Counted from the stretch's first letter, positions 54,542 to 63,804 are shown. The stretch is 64,000 bases of DNA from Cupriavidus basilensis (GCF_000832305.1 NZ_CP010537.1:2170001-2234000), one strand, 5' to 3'. Notes: generated from the letters alone by a model not told the origin. Numbers and translations are program-made.

Positions 54542-55492
54542 TCATGCCGCGCCCGCGCGCGCCGGGTCCTCCGCCTGGTGCCGCGGCACGCGCACCGGGT
54601 CGACATGGGTCATCACATTCAGCACGTCCTGAATCTGCATGGCAGCGAGGCGCGCCTGCACCGCAATACGGTGTCCTTCCTCGACCGTCATTGCGCCATC
54701 GATCTCCAGATGCACATCGACCAGGATCGCGTCGCCCATCTTGCGGGTCTTCAGGTCATGCAGGCCCAGCACGCCTGGCGTGGCCAGAATGGCCTGACGA
54801 ATCGCCTCGATGCTCTGCGCGTCCACGGCACGGTCCATCAGGTCATGCAGGGCATCCCAGGAGAACTTCCAGCCCATTCTGGTCACCATCAGGCCGACCA
54901 CCAGGGCGGCCACTGGATCGAGCATGTGGTAGCCAAGCAGGTTACCGCCAATGCCCACGGCGACCACCAACGACGATGCCGCATCCGAGCGCGCATGCCA
55001 TGCGTTGGCAACCAGCATGCTGGAGCGCACGCGCTCGGCCACGGCGAGCATGTAGCGGAACAACGATTCCTTTGCCGCCAGCGCGCCCAATGCCACCCAC
55101 AGCGCGACACCCTTGACCGGCTGGATCAACTCGGGATACTCCAGCTTTTGCACGGCCGACCACAGCATGCCGGCGCCGACCGCGAGCAGCAGCAAGCCGA
55201 TTGCCAGCGAGGCGGCAGTCTCGAAACGCTGGTGGCCGTATTGGTGGTCGGCATCCGCGCCCTTGCGGCTATGGTGACTGGCGAACAGCACCACAAAGTC
55301 CGAGACCAGGTCGGAAAGCGAGTGAATGGCATCCGCGATCAACGCCTGGGAGCCGGCCACCACGCCCGCCACCAGTTGCATGCAGGTCAGCAGGATATTC
55401 ACGGCCACGCTCACCCAGGTGCTGCGCCGCGCCGCCTGAGCCATGGCGGGCGTCTCTACCTCGGCCTCGTCGATGATCTCATCATTTCGCAT
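54542..55492 (-). CDS. Cation diffusion facilitator (CDF) metal exporter
   Basis: The 316-residue protein has six helices with CDF metal sites HSLSDLVSD in helix 2 and HARSDAASS in helix 5, and a cytosolic C-terminal domain (about 215-300) with HDLKTRKMGDAILVDVHLEID. The first-site HxxxD pattern resembles MamB/MamM-like and FieF-like iron or manganese CDFs rather than CzcD, but specificity is uncertain. Confidence 0.87.
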   Translation of the reverse strand: MRNDEIIDEAEVETPAMAQAARRSTWVSVAVNILLTCMQLVAGVVAGSQALIADAIHSLSDLVSDFVVLFASHHSRKGADADHQYGHQRFETAASLAIGLLLLAVGAGMLWSAVQKLEYPELIQPVKGVALWVALGALAAKESLFRYMLAVAERVRSSMLVANAWHARSDAASSLVVAVGIGGNLLGYHMLDPVAALVVGLMVTRMGWKFSWDALHDLMDRAVDAQSIEAIRQAILATPGVLGLHDLKTRKMGDAILVDVHLEIDGAMTVEEGHRIAVQARLAAMQIQDVLNVMTHVDPVRVPRHQAEDPARAGAA

Positions 55493-55527
55493 CGATGGAT
55501 GACTCCTGTTGTCCGGTTAATGTGCGG

Positions 55528-55794
55528 TTAATGTCCAGCGAATGCCTTGCCAGGCAAAGCGCGGCCGCGCCCCAGCCATTCTAGCCACTCGAACAGCGCC
55601 ATGCCGGCCAGCATGGCCAGCACAGAGACTGCGCCTTGCCATGCGCCCGCGCCCAGCAGCACGAGCGCGGCGGCGGCCAGGCCAATCAGCAAGCCCCCGC
55701 CCAGCGCGGACCAGCGCGCAACATGGCGGTGGCATCGTCCGCGGCGGCGCGCATCGTGTCCATCCAGGCTCAGGGAGGGAGAAGCCCCTTGCAT
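55528..55794 (-). CDS. Hypothetical small membrane protein
   Basis: The 88-residue protein has an Arg/His-rich start (HDARRRGRCHRHVARW) and two hydrophobic segments (about 30-50 and 52-68). No family is recognised and the ribosome site is weak. It lies between the CDF gene and an AT-rich hairpin, all on the minus strand. Confidence 0.4.
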   Translation of the reverse strand: MQGASPSLSLDGHDARRRGRCHRHVARWSALGGGLLIGLAAAALVLLGAGAWQGAVSVLAMLAGMALFEWLEWLGRGRALPGKAFAGH

Positions 55795-55831
55795 GGGTTC
55801 GGCAAAGGCCGGGCGTGACCCCGGCCCGCCA

Positions 55832-55872
55832 ATCAATATATATATTAATATTATATCAATAAATATATTGAT
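55832..55872 (-). other. AT-only hairpin island downstream of the universal stress gene
   Basis: ATCAATATAT (55832-55841) and ATATATTGAT (55863-55872) are perfect 10-bp arms around a 21-base AT-only loop, in a GC-rich genome. It starts 19 bp past the stop of the stress-protein gene. It could act as a terminator, protein-binding site or bent DNA. Confidence 0.55.
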
Positions 55873-55890
55873 GCCGGCCGAGACCAACCT

Positions 55891-56742
55891 TCAATGCGAC
55901 ATCAACACCGGAATGTCGGCGTGGCGCATCAGGGTGCGGGTGGTGCCGCCAGTGACCAGCTCACGCAGCCGGGCGTGCCCATAGCCGCCCGCCACCAGCA
56001 GGTCGGCCTGCAAATGCCGCACTGCCTCCAGCAGCAACTGGCCGACCCGGTGGCTGCCTTGCACGGCGTGCATGACGCTGGTGATGCCCTGGCGTGCCAG
56101 GTGGTCGCGCAGGCCGGCGTGCGCACCGGGCACATCGGGCATGCCGTGGGTCGCCTCGCCGTCATGCGTGCTGGATGCCGACACCACGGTGACACGCTTG
56201 GCCAGGCGCAGCAGGGGTATCGCATCGGCCACGGCCCGGGCGGCCTCGCGCCCGCCATCCCATGCGATGGCGACATGCTCGCAGGGCAGATGCCGCACGC
56301 CCGGCGGCACCAGCAGTACCGGGCGACCGGTGTTGAGCAACACATATTCCGGGGTCTGTGCCACCAGCACCGGGATGGATTCCGGCCCCGGCAAGCGGGC
56401 CAGGACAACCACGTCCGCCACCCGACCTTGCTGGACCAGCGCCCAGCCCACGTCGTCCTCGATGATCCGATGGGTGAAGCCCACGCCGGGCGCCGCTTCG
56501 CTCATGGCCCGATGAAATGCGGCGCTGGCTTCGGCGCCCTGCGCCAGCAACTGGCGCCGGGCCAGTTCCGCGTAGTATCCCGCCTCGTCGCCCGCGCCCC
56601 GGAACGGCTCCAGCCGCATGCCGGTGGCCGTCACCCCGATCACATGGCCGGCCGAGCGCTGCGCCAGCTCCGCCGCCAGGTTGACGCGATCCGCACAGCC
56701 GGGATCGGCGCCGAGTTCGACCAGTACGGTCTTGAAATACAT
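55891..56742 (-). CDS. Tandem universal stress protein (UspA family)
   Basis: The 283-residue protein has two Usp domains (about 1-145 and 150-283). The second carries an ATP-binding-like GGYGHARLRELVTGGTTRTLM segment, the G-x2-G-x9-G-S/T motif; the first is less conserved. Usp proteins protect cells during stress and stasis. The ATG at 56742 follows GGGAGAA. It is divergent from nothing nearby and forms a single-gene unit. Confidence 0.88.
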   Translation of the reverse strand: MYFKTVLVELGADPGCADRVNLAAELAQRSAGHVIGVTATGMRLEPFRGAGDEAGYYAELARRQLLAQGAEASAAFHRAMSEAAPGVGFTHRIIEDDVGWALVQQGRVADVVVLARLPGPESIPVLVAQTPEYVLLNTGRPVLLVPPGVRHLPCEHVAIAWDGGREAARAVADAIPLLRLAKRVTVVSASSTHDGEATHGMPDVPGAHAGLRDHLARQGITSVMHAVQGSHRVGQLLLEAVRHLQADLLVAGGYGHARLRELVTGGTTRTLMRHADIPVLMSH

Positions 56743-56907
56743 GATGTTCTCCCTCCGATCCGCAGACCCCTGCACACGGTTGCTGACGTTTTTTGCGACT
56801 ATCCGAAAATGGACTCTACTCCGTGCGCGGGGCAGTGCAAGCGGACAATGCGGCCGAATTGCGGCAGATCAACGCCGGGACCTGCCGGGCGCGGCCGGCG
56901 CGCGGGG

Positions 56908-57597
56908 CTACGCAAGGCTCGGCGGCTCGATCTGGCTGGCCATTGGCGCCAGCGCACGGATCAGCATGATGCTCATATCGGTGAACGCCGGCGTGCAACT
57001 GGCCAGCGTGCCACGCCAGTGCGCATCGGCCAGCGTCAGATTCTCCCAGACCTCGACCGGATGCTCGGGCGGCGCGCCCTGCGCGACCAGCCAGGCGGCG
57101 ATATCGCTGGGCATGAAATCCCACGGGCGCGGAATCACGATGGCGTTGCGCTGGTCCGCCAGCACGTGCACAAGATGGCGCTTGAACGGCTCCAGGTCTC
57201 CGCGCCGGTGAAAAGTCAGGAAGGTGGTCTCGTCAAAGCAAACCTTGCCGCGCGCGGCCAGCACCTGGGCCGAAGAGATGCCGGGCACGGTATCCACCGG
57301 ATGGCCGCATGCCCGCTCGACCCGCTCCAGGTACTGGAAGCCGCTGAAATGCATGTCGCCCATGAACAGCACCACGCAGCGCCGGCCGCCATGGTGCTCG
57401 GCGGCAACCCAGGCAAGCCGCTCCACCTGGTCCTGGTATCCCATGGTGACCACCTGGGCCGCCGGCGGCACCAGCGGGCGCACGGCGTCGATGACCGTGT
57501 CGAAGCCAGCCACGATGTCGGCGCCACGGATCAGTTCCGCCACGCCGTGGGTCAGGAAGTCGAGGTGCCCGGGGCCAACGCCGGCGCAGATGATCAT
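56908..57597 (-). CDS. CbiE-like precorrin/tetrapyrrole methylase (orphan)
   Basis: The 229-residue protein belongs to the tetrapyrrole (corrin/porphyrin) methylase family: start [18 protein letters not shown], then [15 protein letters not shown] and [15 protein letters not shown]. This resembles CbiE, the precorrin-6y/7 C5-methyltransferase of cobalamin synthesis. No other cob/cbi gene is nearby, so it may act in cobalamin synthesis encoded elsewhere or on another tetrapyrrole. The start could also be 57612. Confidence 0.8.
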   Translation of the reverse strand: MIICAGVGPGHLDFLTHGVAELIRGADIVAGFDTVIDAVRPLVPPAAQVVTMGYQDQVERLAWVAAEHHGGRRCVVLFMGDMHFSGFQYLERVERACGHPVDTVPGISSAQVLAARGKVCFDETTFLTFHRRGDLEPFKRHLVHVLADQRNAIVIPRPWDFMPSDIAAWLVAQGAPPEHPVEVWENLTLADAHWRGTLASCTPAFTDMSIMLIRALAPMASQIEPPSLA

Positions 57598-57837
57598 GAA
57601 GAATCCCCGCATCGATCGATGCAAAAAGGGACGGCGCGCGCATCGCCCCGTCAAGACAGGGCGCAATTATGCCAAGCCATCGGAGCGCAAGGCCTGCGCC
57701 GGGGAACGCCGGCGCAAAAAAAGTACTTCAGGATCCGGCACCGGATGCCGATACCTGCTTCAGAGCCGAGTCAATGTCCCGCGAGCCCCACCGGGCAAGG
57801 CAGGCATCCTCGGTCGTTAGCGACGTTTACCTCACTC

Positions 57838-60405
57838 ATGCCAGATAGAGACAAAGCGCTCAGCATAGCCGACCCCCATCAGTTGTTCCGCACTTCGCTC
57901 GAGCAAGCCACCGATGCCGTCTTCATCCTGAACACGGACAACAAGGTGATCTTCCTGAACGCTGCTGCGGAGGCACTCTATGGCGCATCCCGTACGCAAG
58001 TCTTCGGCATGAACGTGGAGGCGCTCGTGCAAAAGCTGCCGGGTGCCGACGCGCAGCGTGCCCAGCCCTTGCCCGCCGTCCAGATCCTGAGGCCGGATGG
58101 CGAACTTCGCTTTGGCCATGTCGCGGAATCCAGCACCCGCCTGGGAGACGCTACGCTGCGCACGCTGCTGGTGAAGGTGGCCAGCCCCCCGGATGCCAGC
58201 CGCGACGATCACCCGTTGCTATCCGTCATTGCCGACGAGATCGACAGCGCCGTGCTGGTGGTCGATGCCGACTGGCACATCGTGTACGCCAACGCCGGGC
58301 TCACGCGCATGCTGGGCTACAAGCCCTGGGAGCTGAGGGGCAAGACCCCGCGCGAGATACTGGCCGGCGAGTTCACCGATCCCGGCGTGATGCAACGCTT
58401 GCATGCCCAGCGCTCATCCCCGGGCGGCGAGCGCCACGAGGCGCTGGTGTATGCTCGCAACGGCAGCGCACTCTGGGTCAGCGCCACCGTTCGCCATCTG
58501 GTCAGCGCGACCGGCGACCGGCATCACGCCATCGTCATCCTCTCCGACATCACCCAGCAGCGGGCCTACGAGATGCTGCAGCGAAAGGTACTGCAAGCCA
58601 TGGTGATGGAGCAGCCGCTGCCGGCCGTGATGGAGTTGATCTGCGAAGAAGTACAACGCGTGGCACCCTCCGTGATCGCGTCCGTGCTGCGGGTGGACGC
58701 CGATGGCCGCCTGCACCCGCTGGCCGCGCCCGGCCTGCCGCCGGGCTATGCGGCGGCGCTGGACGGCCTGACCATCGGGCCATCCGTGGGCTCCTGCGGC
58801 ACGGCCGCGTGGCTGGGCGAGCCGGTGATGGTCAGTGATATCGCCAACGATCCGCTATGGGTGGATTTTCGTGATCTCGCCCTACCCCTCGGCCTGGCGG
58901 CATGCTGGTCCTATCCGATCAAGGCAAGCGATGGGCGGGTGCTTGCCACGCTGGCCTTCTACTGCCGCACCGTCCGCCAGCCCGACGCCTTCCACCAGCA
59001 ACTGGCCGAGGTATGCGCCTCGCTGTGCAAGCTCGCATTCGAGCGCGAGGAAGCCGCCGAGCGGATCCTGCAGCTCGACCACTACGATTCACTGACCGGC
59101 TTGCCCAACCGCAGCCTGCTGCAGATGCAGGCCGGCACCCTGCTGCTCGCGGCACGCTCGGCCGGCACCACGCTCAGCGTGCTGTTCGTCGACCTGGACC
59201 GCTTCAAGCATATCAACGACTCGCTCGGCCACGTCGGCGGCGACAAGCTGCTGCGCGAGGTTGCGCAACGCCTTAGCGCGCACGCCGGGGATTCCGCGCT
59301 GGTGGCGCGGCTGTCGGGCGACGAATTCGCGCTGGTGCTGCCCGACAGCGACCGCGCCCAGACCATTGCGGCGGGCAAGCGCATCCTGGCCGCGCTGCGC
59401 CAGCCGCTGCGCATCGACCACGCCAGCATTGCACCCTCGGCCAGCATCGGCATCAGCATGTTCCCGGCCGACGGCGACGCGCTGGACTACCTGCTGCACT
59501 GCGCCGAGATGGCCATGTACGACGCCAAGGCCGCGGGGCGCAACCTGTTCCGCTTCTTCAGCATCGAGATGAACTGGGCCGCCCAGGAGCGCCTGGCGCT
59601 GGAGTCCGCGCTGCGCGACGCCCTGCTGGCCGAGGAGCTTCACCTCAACTTCCAGCCCCAGGTGTTCCTGCGCGATGGGCGCCTCTACGGCCTGGAGGTG
59701 CTGGTGCGCTGGCACCATCCGCACTTTGGGATGGTGTCGCCGGACCGCTTCGTGCCGCTGGCCGAAGACAGCGGCCTGATCGGCGCGCTGGATCGCTGGG
59801 TCCTGGAGCAATCGTGCGCGCAGCTGGCCGCGTGGCGCCGGGAAGGGCTTTCCGTACCCACGATCTCCGTCAATATCTCCCCCGCCAGCTTCCGCGACCC
59901 GGGGCTGCCGGCGCAAGTGGCCGAGACCCTGGCCCGCCATGGGCTGCCCGCCCAGGCGCTGGTGCTGGAAATGACCGAAGGGCTGCTGATGGAAGATGAC
60001 GCGAGCCTCGCCGCCACCGTTGCCGCCATCCACGCGCAGGGCGTGCGCTTGTCCATGGACGACTTCGGCACCGGATATTCCAGCCTGGGCTACCTCAGGC
60101 AATTGCCGGTGCACCAGCTCAAGCTGGACAAGAGCTTTGTGATCGACCTGGAAAGCGATGCCGCCGCCCGCGAGCTGGCCAGCGCCGTCATCCGCATTGG
60201 CGACAGCCTGAAGCTTGCGGTGATCGCCGAAGGCGTGGAAAACGAAGCCCAGCGGCGCTTCCTGCTATCGCAGGGATGCCATATGGGGCAAGGCTACCTG
60301 TTCTCGCGCCCGCTGGATGCCCTGGCGGTGGCGAAATGGATCGCCGCGCCGCGGGCGGTTGAGCCGCATCCGGCGGAACATGGAGAGATGCATTCGCGGC
60401 GTTGA
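57838..60405 (+). CDS. PAS-PAS-GAF-GGDEF-EAL cyclic-di-GMP signalling protein
   Basis: The 855-residue protein has PAS domains at about 12-115 and 125-245, a GAF domain at about 260-400, GGDEF at about 415-575 and EAL at about 590-840. The GGDEF motif reads SGDEF, a functional variant, and no RxxD inhibitory site precedes it. The EAL domain keeps EVLVR, NISPASF, EMTEG, DDFGTGYSS, KLDKSF and AEGVE, so phosphodiesterase activity is likely. PAS and GAF may sense redox, gas or small ligands. The layout resembles DosP-like proteins. The ATG at 57838 starts the first PAS; upstream sequence is not protein-like. Confidence 0.9.
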   Translation: MPDRDKALSIADPHQLFRTSLEQATDAVFILNTDNKVIFLNAAAEALYGASRTQVFGMNVEALVQKLPGADAQRAQPLPAVQILRPDGELRFGHVAESSTRLGDATLRTLLVKVASPPDASRDDHPLLSVIADEIDSAVLVVDADWHIVYANAGLTRMLGYKPWELRGKTPREILAGEFTDPGVMQRLHAQRSSPGGERHEALVYARNGSALWVSATVRHLVSATGDRHHAIVILSDITQQRAYEMLQRKVLQAMVMEQPLPAVMELICEEVQRVAPSVIASVLRVDADGRLHPLAAPGLPPGYAAALDGLTIGPSVGSCGTAAWLGEPVMVSDIANDPLWVDFRDLALPLGLAACWSYPIKASDGRVLATLAFYCRTVRQPDAFHQQLAEVCASLCKLAFEREEAAERILQLDHYDSLTGLPNRSLLQMQAGTLLLAARSAGTTLSVLFVDLDRFKHINDSLGHVGGDKLLREVAQRLSAHAGDSALVARLSGDEFALVLPDSDRAQTIAAGKRILAALRQPLRIDHASIAPSASIGISMFPADGDALDYLLHCAEMAMYDAKAAGRNLFRFFSIEMNWAAQERLALESALRDALLAEELHLNFQPQVFLRDGRLYGLEVLVRWHHPHFGMVSPDRFVPLAEDSGLIGALDRWVLEQSCAQLAAWRREGLSVPTISVNISPASFRDPGLPAQVAETLARHGLPAQALVLEMTEGLLMEDDASLAATVAAIHAQGVRLSMDDFGTGYSSLGYLRQLPVHQLKLDKSFVIDLESDAAARELASAVIRIGDSLKLAVIAEGVENEAQRRFLLSQGCHMGQGYLFSRPLDALAVAKWIAAPRAVEPHPAEHGEMHSRR

Positions 60406-60445
60406 AAGAAGCGGCGGTGGCGGCTCGGCCGACACCGCCCGCTGG

Positions 60446-61810
60446 CTACCTGGCGGCGCGCTTTTCCAGCAACGGCTGGCTCACGCCCTGCACGCCCACC
60501 AGCCCGAGCACAGTGGTTAGCCCGACCTGGGCGCCTTCCCAGGCGTTGGTCGGGTCGTACCACTCATCGCGGGCATGGAAGCCGCCGGTCTTGCCGCCGC
60601 TGCCGATGATGATGGCGGGAATGCCGAGCGACATCGGCACATTGGCGTCGGTGCTGCCGCCGCGCAGGCTGGGCGTGCCCTTGCCGTAACCCTTGATGGC
60701 GCGCACCGCCGCCTGCACGATAGTGGCGTCAGGCGGCGTGCGGCCCGCCGGACGGTCGCCGATCTGCTTGACCTGGTAGGTGATCTGGCTGGCCGCGTCG
60801 GCCGGATGCCAGCGGCGGTTTTCCTCGGCAACCCCGGCCTCGATGGCCGCCATGATCTGCTTCTCGGTTTCCAGCAGCGACGGCGTAGCGTTGGAGCGGA
60901 TATCCACCGCCATGCGCGCATCGCCCGCAATCGCGTTGACCGACGTGCCGCCGCCCACCGTGCCCACCGTGAACGTGGTCTTGGGATCCTCGGGCGGGCG
61001 CACGTCGCTCACCTTGGCAATGGCCCGTCCCATCGCGTGGATGGCGCTGGGCAGGCCGAAGGCGCCGAAGCTGTGGCCCCCCGGGCCACGGAACGTCACC
61101 TCGTAACGATGGCTGCCGGTGCCGAGTGACAGCACCCGGTCGCCCACGCCTGGCTCCAGCCCGACCATGCCGTCGATATCCGGGTGGTCGCGGAACACGG
61201 CCTTCATGCCGCGCAGGTTGCCCAGTTCTTCCTCGCCCACGTTGCCAACGAACACCAGGTCTCCCACGGTGCGCACCTGGTTGTCGTTGAGCACCTTGAG
61301 CCATGACAACAGGACCGCCAGCCCGCGCGTGTCATCCGAGATGCCTGGTGCATAGAGACGGCCATCGCGCGGCCTGACCGTGACATCGGTGCCTTCGGGA
61401 AAGACCGTGTCCAGATGCGCCGAGATCAGCAGCTTGGGGCCATTCCCGCTGCCCTTGCGGATGCCGATGGCATTGCCCTCGGCATCAATATGCGCATCGG
61501 CAAGGCCAAGCGCCTTGAGCCGGGAGAGGAAATGCTCGGCCCGTGCCTTCTCCTTGAACGGCGGCGCGGGGATCTCGGTCAGCGCCTTGAGATCGCTCAG
61601 CGAGCGCGCGTCATCCGCCCTCACGTCGGCCAGCACTTTCCTGACCAGCGGGGCGGCTTCGAGCGCGGCGTACGTGCGCTCCACCGCGGGCGAGACCGCT
61701 GGCACGGGGATGGTCTGCGCAACGGCATGGCTGCCTGCCAGGGCGAGCGCCGCGAGCACCACGGAAAGCGGACGGAACGGGACGGCAACAGATTGGGGGC
61801 GTGCTTGCAT
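60446..61810 (-). CDS. Secreted M20-family peptidase (PepT/CPG2-like)
   Basis: The 454-residue protein has a signal peptide (cleavage near AVAQ, residue 32) and M20 metallopeptidase motifs: ISAHLDTVFPEGT, SDDTRGLAVLLSWL, NVGEEELGNLRG and a late GGSTDANVPMSLG. It probably removes amino acids from small peptides or glutamate conjugates in the periplasm. It converges with the signalling gene, 40 bp apart. Confidence 0.88.
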   Translation of the reverse strand: MQARPQSVAVPFRPLSVVLAALALAGSHAVAQTIPVPAVSPAVERTYAALEAAPLVRKVLADVRADDARSLSDLKALTEIPAPPFKEKARAEHFLSRLKALGLADAHIDAEGNAIGIRKGSGNGPKLLISAHLDTVFPEGTDVTVRPRDGRLYAPGISDDTRGLAVLLSWLKVLNDNQVRTVGDLVFVGNVGEEELGNLRGMKAVFRDHPDIDGMVGLEPGVGDRVLSLGTGSHRYEVTFRGPGGHSFGAFGLPSAIHAMGRAIAKVSDVRPPEDPKTTFTVGTVGGGTSVNAIAGDARMAVDIRSNATPSLLETEKQIMAAIEAGVAEENRRWHPADAASQITYQVKQIGDRPAGRTPPDATIVQAAVRAIKGYGKGTPSLRGGSTDANVPMSLGIPAIIIGSGGKTGGFHARDEWYDPTNAWEGAQVGLTTVLGLVGVQGVSQPLLEKRAAR

Positions 61811-62066
61811 GGTGGGGCGATGGCTCCGGAAAGAACATGGCGGCAAGACAAACGGCACAGGCATCGGGCATGGCCGGGCGAAGCCATATTCTGCCAGCGA
61901 GGCGGGAGATAGTGGGCAGCAAGCAGTGGGCGGCATGTGGCATCCATGTGCCGGGCAAGGTAATTGGATTACCATTCAGTACTTGGCGTCAGGCCATGCC
62001 GTGCCTGTTGCCCGCCTTCCGGCTTGCCCGGTGTCCACGCTGCATAGAGGTTTTACCGAGGGTGAT

Positions 62067-62318
62067 GTGGTAGAAGCAACGATTGAGATGTCCAGCCCAC
62101 ACGGCTTGCAGGGCCGCAGGGCCACACGGCTGACCACCACGGCCAGCCAGTTCGAGTGCAACATCCAGCTGAGCAGCAACGACTGCGCGGCGGACGCCAA
62201 GAATGTCTCCGAGGTCATGCGCTTGTCGGCGCGCGCCGGCCTGCGCTTGCGCATCCAGGCCAGCGGCCCGGACGAGTCGGTGGCGCTGCGCGTCATCTGC
62301 GCGTTGCTGACCGACTAA
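62067..62318 (+). CDS. HPr-fold protein lacking both phosphorylation sites
   Basis: The 83-residue protein aligns end to end with HPr of the phosphotransferase system. The active-site loop reads PHGLQGRRA: Gln15 replaces the phospho-His15, Arg17 is kept and Arg18 replaces Pro18. The regulatory Ser46 site reads AKNVSEV, with Asn46. So it cannot accept phosphate from EI or HPr kinase in the usual way. The start is GTG at 62067, with CGAGGG 8 bp upstream; this gives exact HPr numbering. An ATG at 62088 would cut the first strand. It lies 25 bp before the DUF1275-DUF1232 gene, probably in one operon. Confidence 0.75.
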   Translation: MVEATIEMSSPHGLQGRRATRLTTTASQFECNIQLSSNDCAADAKNVSEVMRLSARAGLRLRIQASGPDESVALRVICALLTD

Positions 62319-62343
62319 GCGGCCGGCCCGGCAGTCAGCGACC

Positions 62344-63486
62344 ATGCCCATCACCTACCTGCGCAACCTCACCGGACGGGTACGCAGCCCGCGCGCCAAC
62401 CGGCAGCTTGCCGGCTATCTCAGCTTTGTGGCCGGCGCCACCAACGCCGGGGGCTTCCTTGCCGTCCAGCAGTACACCTCCCACATGACGGGCATCGTCT
62501 CGGCCATGGCGGACCACCTGGCGCTGGGGCAGGTCGGGCTGCTCCTGCAGGGACTTGGCGCACTGCTGTCCTTCCTGGCTGGCGCGGCCACTTCCGCCGT
62601 GCTCATCAACTGGGCGCGGCGCGAGCACCTGAACAGCGAATATGCCCTGCCCCTGATGCTGGAGGCCATTTTGCTGCTGTGCTTTGGCTTGCTCGGCGGC
62701 AACCTTGGCAATCACCAATGGCTGTTCATACCCGCCACGGTGATGGTGCTGTGCTTCATCATGGGCCTGCAAAACGCCATGATCACCAAGATTTCCCACG
62801 CCGAGATCCGCACTACCCATCTCACCGGGATGGTGACCGATATCGGCATCGAGCTCGGCAAGCTGTTCTACTGGAACCTCGCCAAATCCGACGAGGCCAG
62901 GCCGCCGGTGCTGGCCAACCGGTCCCGGCTGCGCATGCTGGCCACGCTGGTGACGCTGTTCTTCTTCGGCGGCGTCGTCGGCGCGCTGGGCTTCAAGCAA
63001 CTGGGATTCAGCGCCACGCTGGCGCTGGCGGCGTTGCTGCTGGTGCTCGCGTTCGTGCCGGTGGTGGACGATGCGCGGGCCCACGGCGCGCGGCTGGCCG
63101 CCAACGGGCGCAAATGGGCGCGCGAGGTCTTGCGCGATGTCCATGCCCTGTGGCTGGCCGCGCGCGACCCGCGCACGCCGTGGTACGCAAAAGCCACGGC
63201 CCTGCTGGTGGCGGGCTACGCGCTGTCGCCGATCGACCTGATCCCCGACTTCATCCCGGTGCTCGGCTACCTGGACGACGTCGTGCTGGTGCCGCTCGGG
63301 GTCATGCTGGCCATCCGGATGATCCCGCCGGACCTCATGCGCGAGTACCGGGCCGCCGCCGTTGCGGCCGGGCAACGCCCAAGCAGCCGCGTAGCGGCCG
63401 CGGTCATCATCGTGCTGTGGATAGGCGGCGCCATTGTGATGGCGGCGCTCCTCGCGCGCTATGTTCCGTGGCTCCGGAGCAACTGA
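62344..63486 (+). CDS. DUF1275-DUF1232 fusion membrane protein
   Basis: The 380-residue protein begins with a YoaK-like DUF1275 domain (about 15-240, six helices: GYLSFVAGATNAGGFL, TSHMTGIVSAMADH, MGLQNAMITKIS, TTHLTGMVTDIGIELG). A DUF1232 domain follows at about 275-335 with ALSPIDLIPDFIPVLGYLDDV, and a final helix. Both domains are of unknown role, and their fusion is unusual to me. The ATG at 62344 lies 25 bp after the HPr-like gene. Confidence 0.85.
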   Translation: MPITYLRNLTGRVRSPRANRQLAGYLSFVAGATNAGGFLAVQQYTSHMTGIVSAMADHLALGQVGLLLQGLGALLSFLAGAATSAVLINWARREHLNSEYALPLMLEAILLLCFGLLGGNLGNHQWLFIPATVMVLCFIMGLQNAMITKISHAEIRTTHLTGMVTDIGIELGKLFYWNLAKSDEARPPVLANRSRLRMLATLVTLFFFGGVVGALGFKQLGFSATLALAALLLVLAFVPVVDDARAHGARLAANGRKWAREVLRDVHALWLAARDPRTPWYAKATALLVAGYALSPIDLIPDFIPVLGYLDDVVLVPLGVMLAIRMIPPDLMREYRAAAVAAGQRPSSRVAAAVIIVLWIGGAIVMAALLARYVPWLRSN

Positions 63487-63609
63487 TTTTCGATTCCAGG
63501 CCCTGAAGGTACGCGTGGACACATTGGTTTGCATTTGGCACGGCCGGCGCTACCTACAATCGAATCGTCGGGAGGCACATCCCGCCCATCACCGAGCCAG
63601 CAACGCATC

Positions 63610-63789
63610 ATGCAGGACCAAGCCTTACCCCCCACCGTGACCTGCCTGCAGGGCCTGCGCGATCTCGCGGCCCTGCTCACCGCAGGCTCCCTGCTCCAGT
63701 CCGCCACCTTGCAGGTCATTGCCGAGTACGAACGGCACGCCCGCACCTCCGAGGACAATTACTGCGCCCGACGACATAGCTGGGATTGA
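63610..63789 (+). CDS. Hypothetical small protein
   Basis: The 59-residue protein has no recognised family, an amphipathic middle (LRDLAALLTAGSLLQSATLQVIAEYERH) and no signal peptide. An in-frame ATG at 63529 would add 27 residues. The stop codon touches the dispersed 16-mer at 63789. Confidence 0.4.
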   Translation: MQDQALPPTVTCLQGLRDLAALLTAGSLLQSATLQVIAEYERHARTSEDNYCARRHSWD

Positions 63790-63804
63790 GAGGCCGTTTC
63801 AAAA
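63789..63804 (+). repeat. Dispersed 16-mer, copy 2
   Basis: Identical to 32420-32435, with different flanks beyond the 16 bases. It lies directly after the small ORF stop. Confidence 0.45.

Noticed and set aside
55832..55872. FNR/Anr site in the AT-rich island
   Set aside because: FNR sites read TTGAT-N4-ATCAA. Here the half-sites are in outward order and the island is downstream, not upstream, of the stress gene.
55894..57837. Extension of the c-di-GMP protein upstream of 57838
   Set aside because: The extension is the antisense image of the stress-protein and methylase genes and has no family resemblance. The first PAS domain begins just after the ATG at 57838.
62341..63486. DUF1275 protein as frameshifted pair of genes
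   Set aside because: The reading frame is continuous through both domains and codon bias is even, so a true fusion is the simpler reading.
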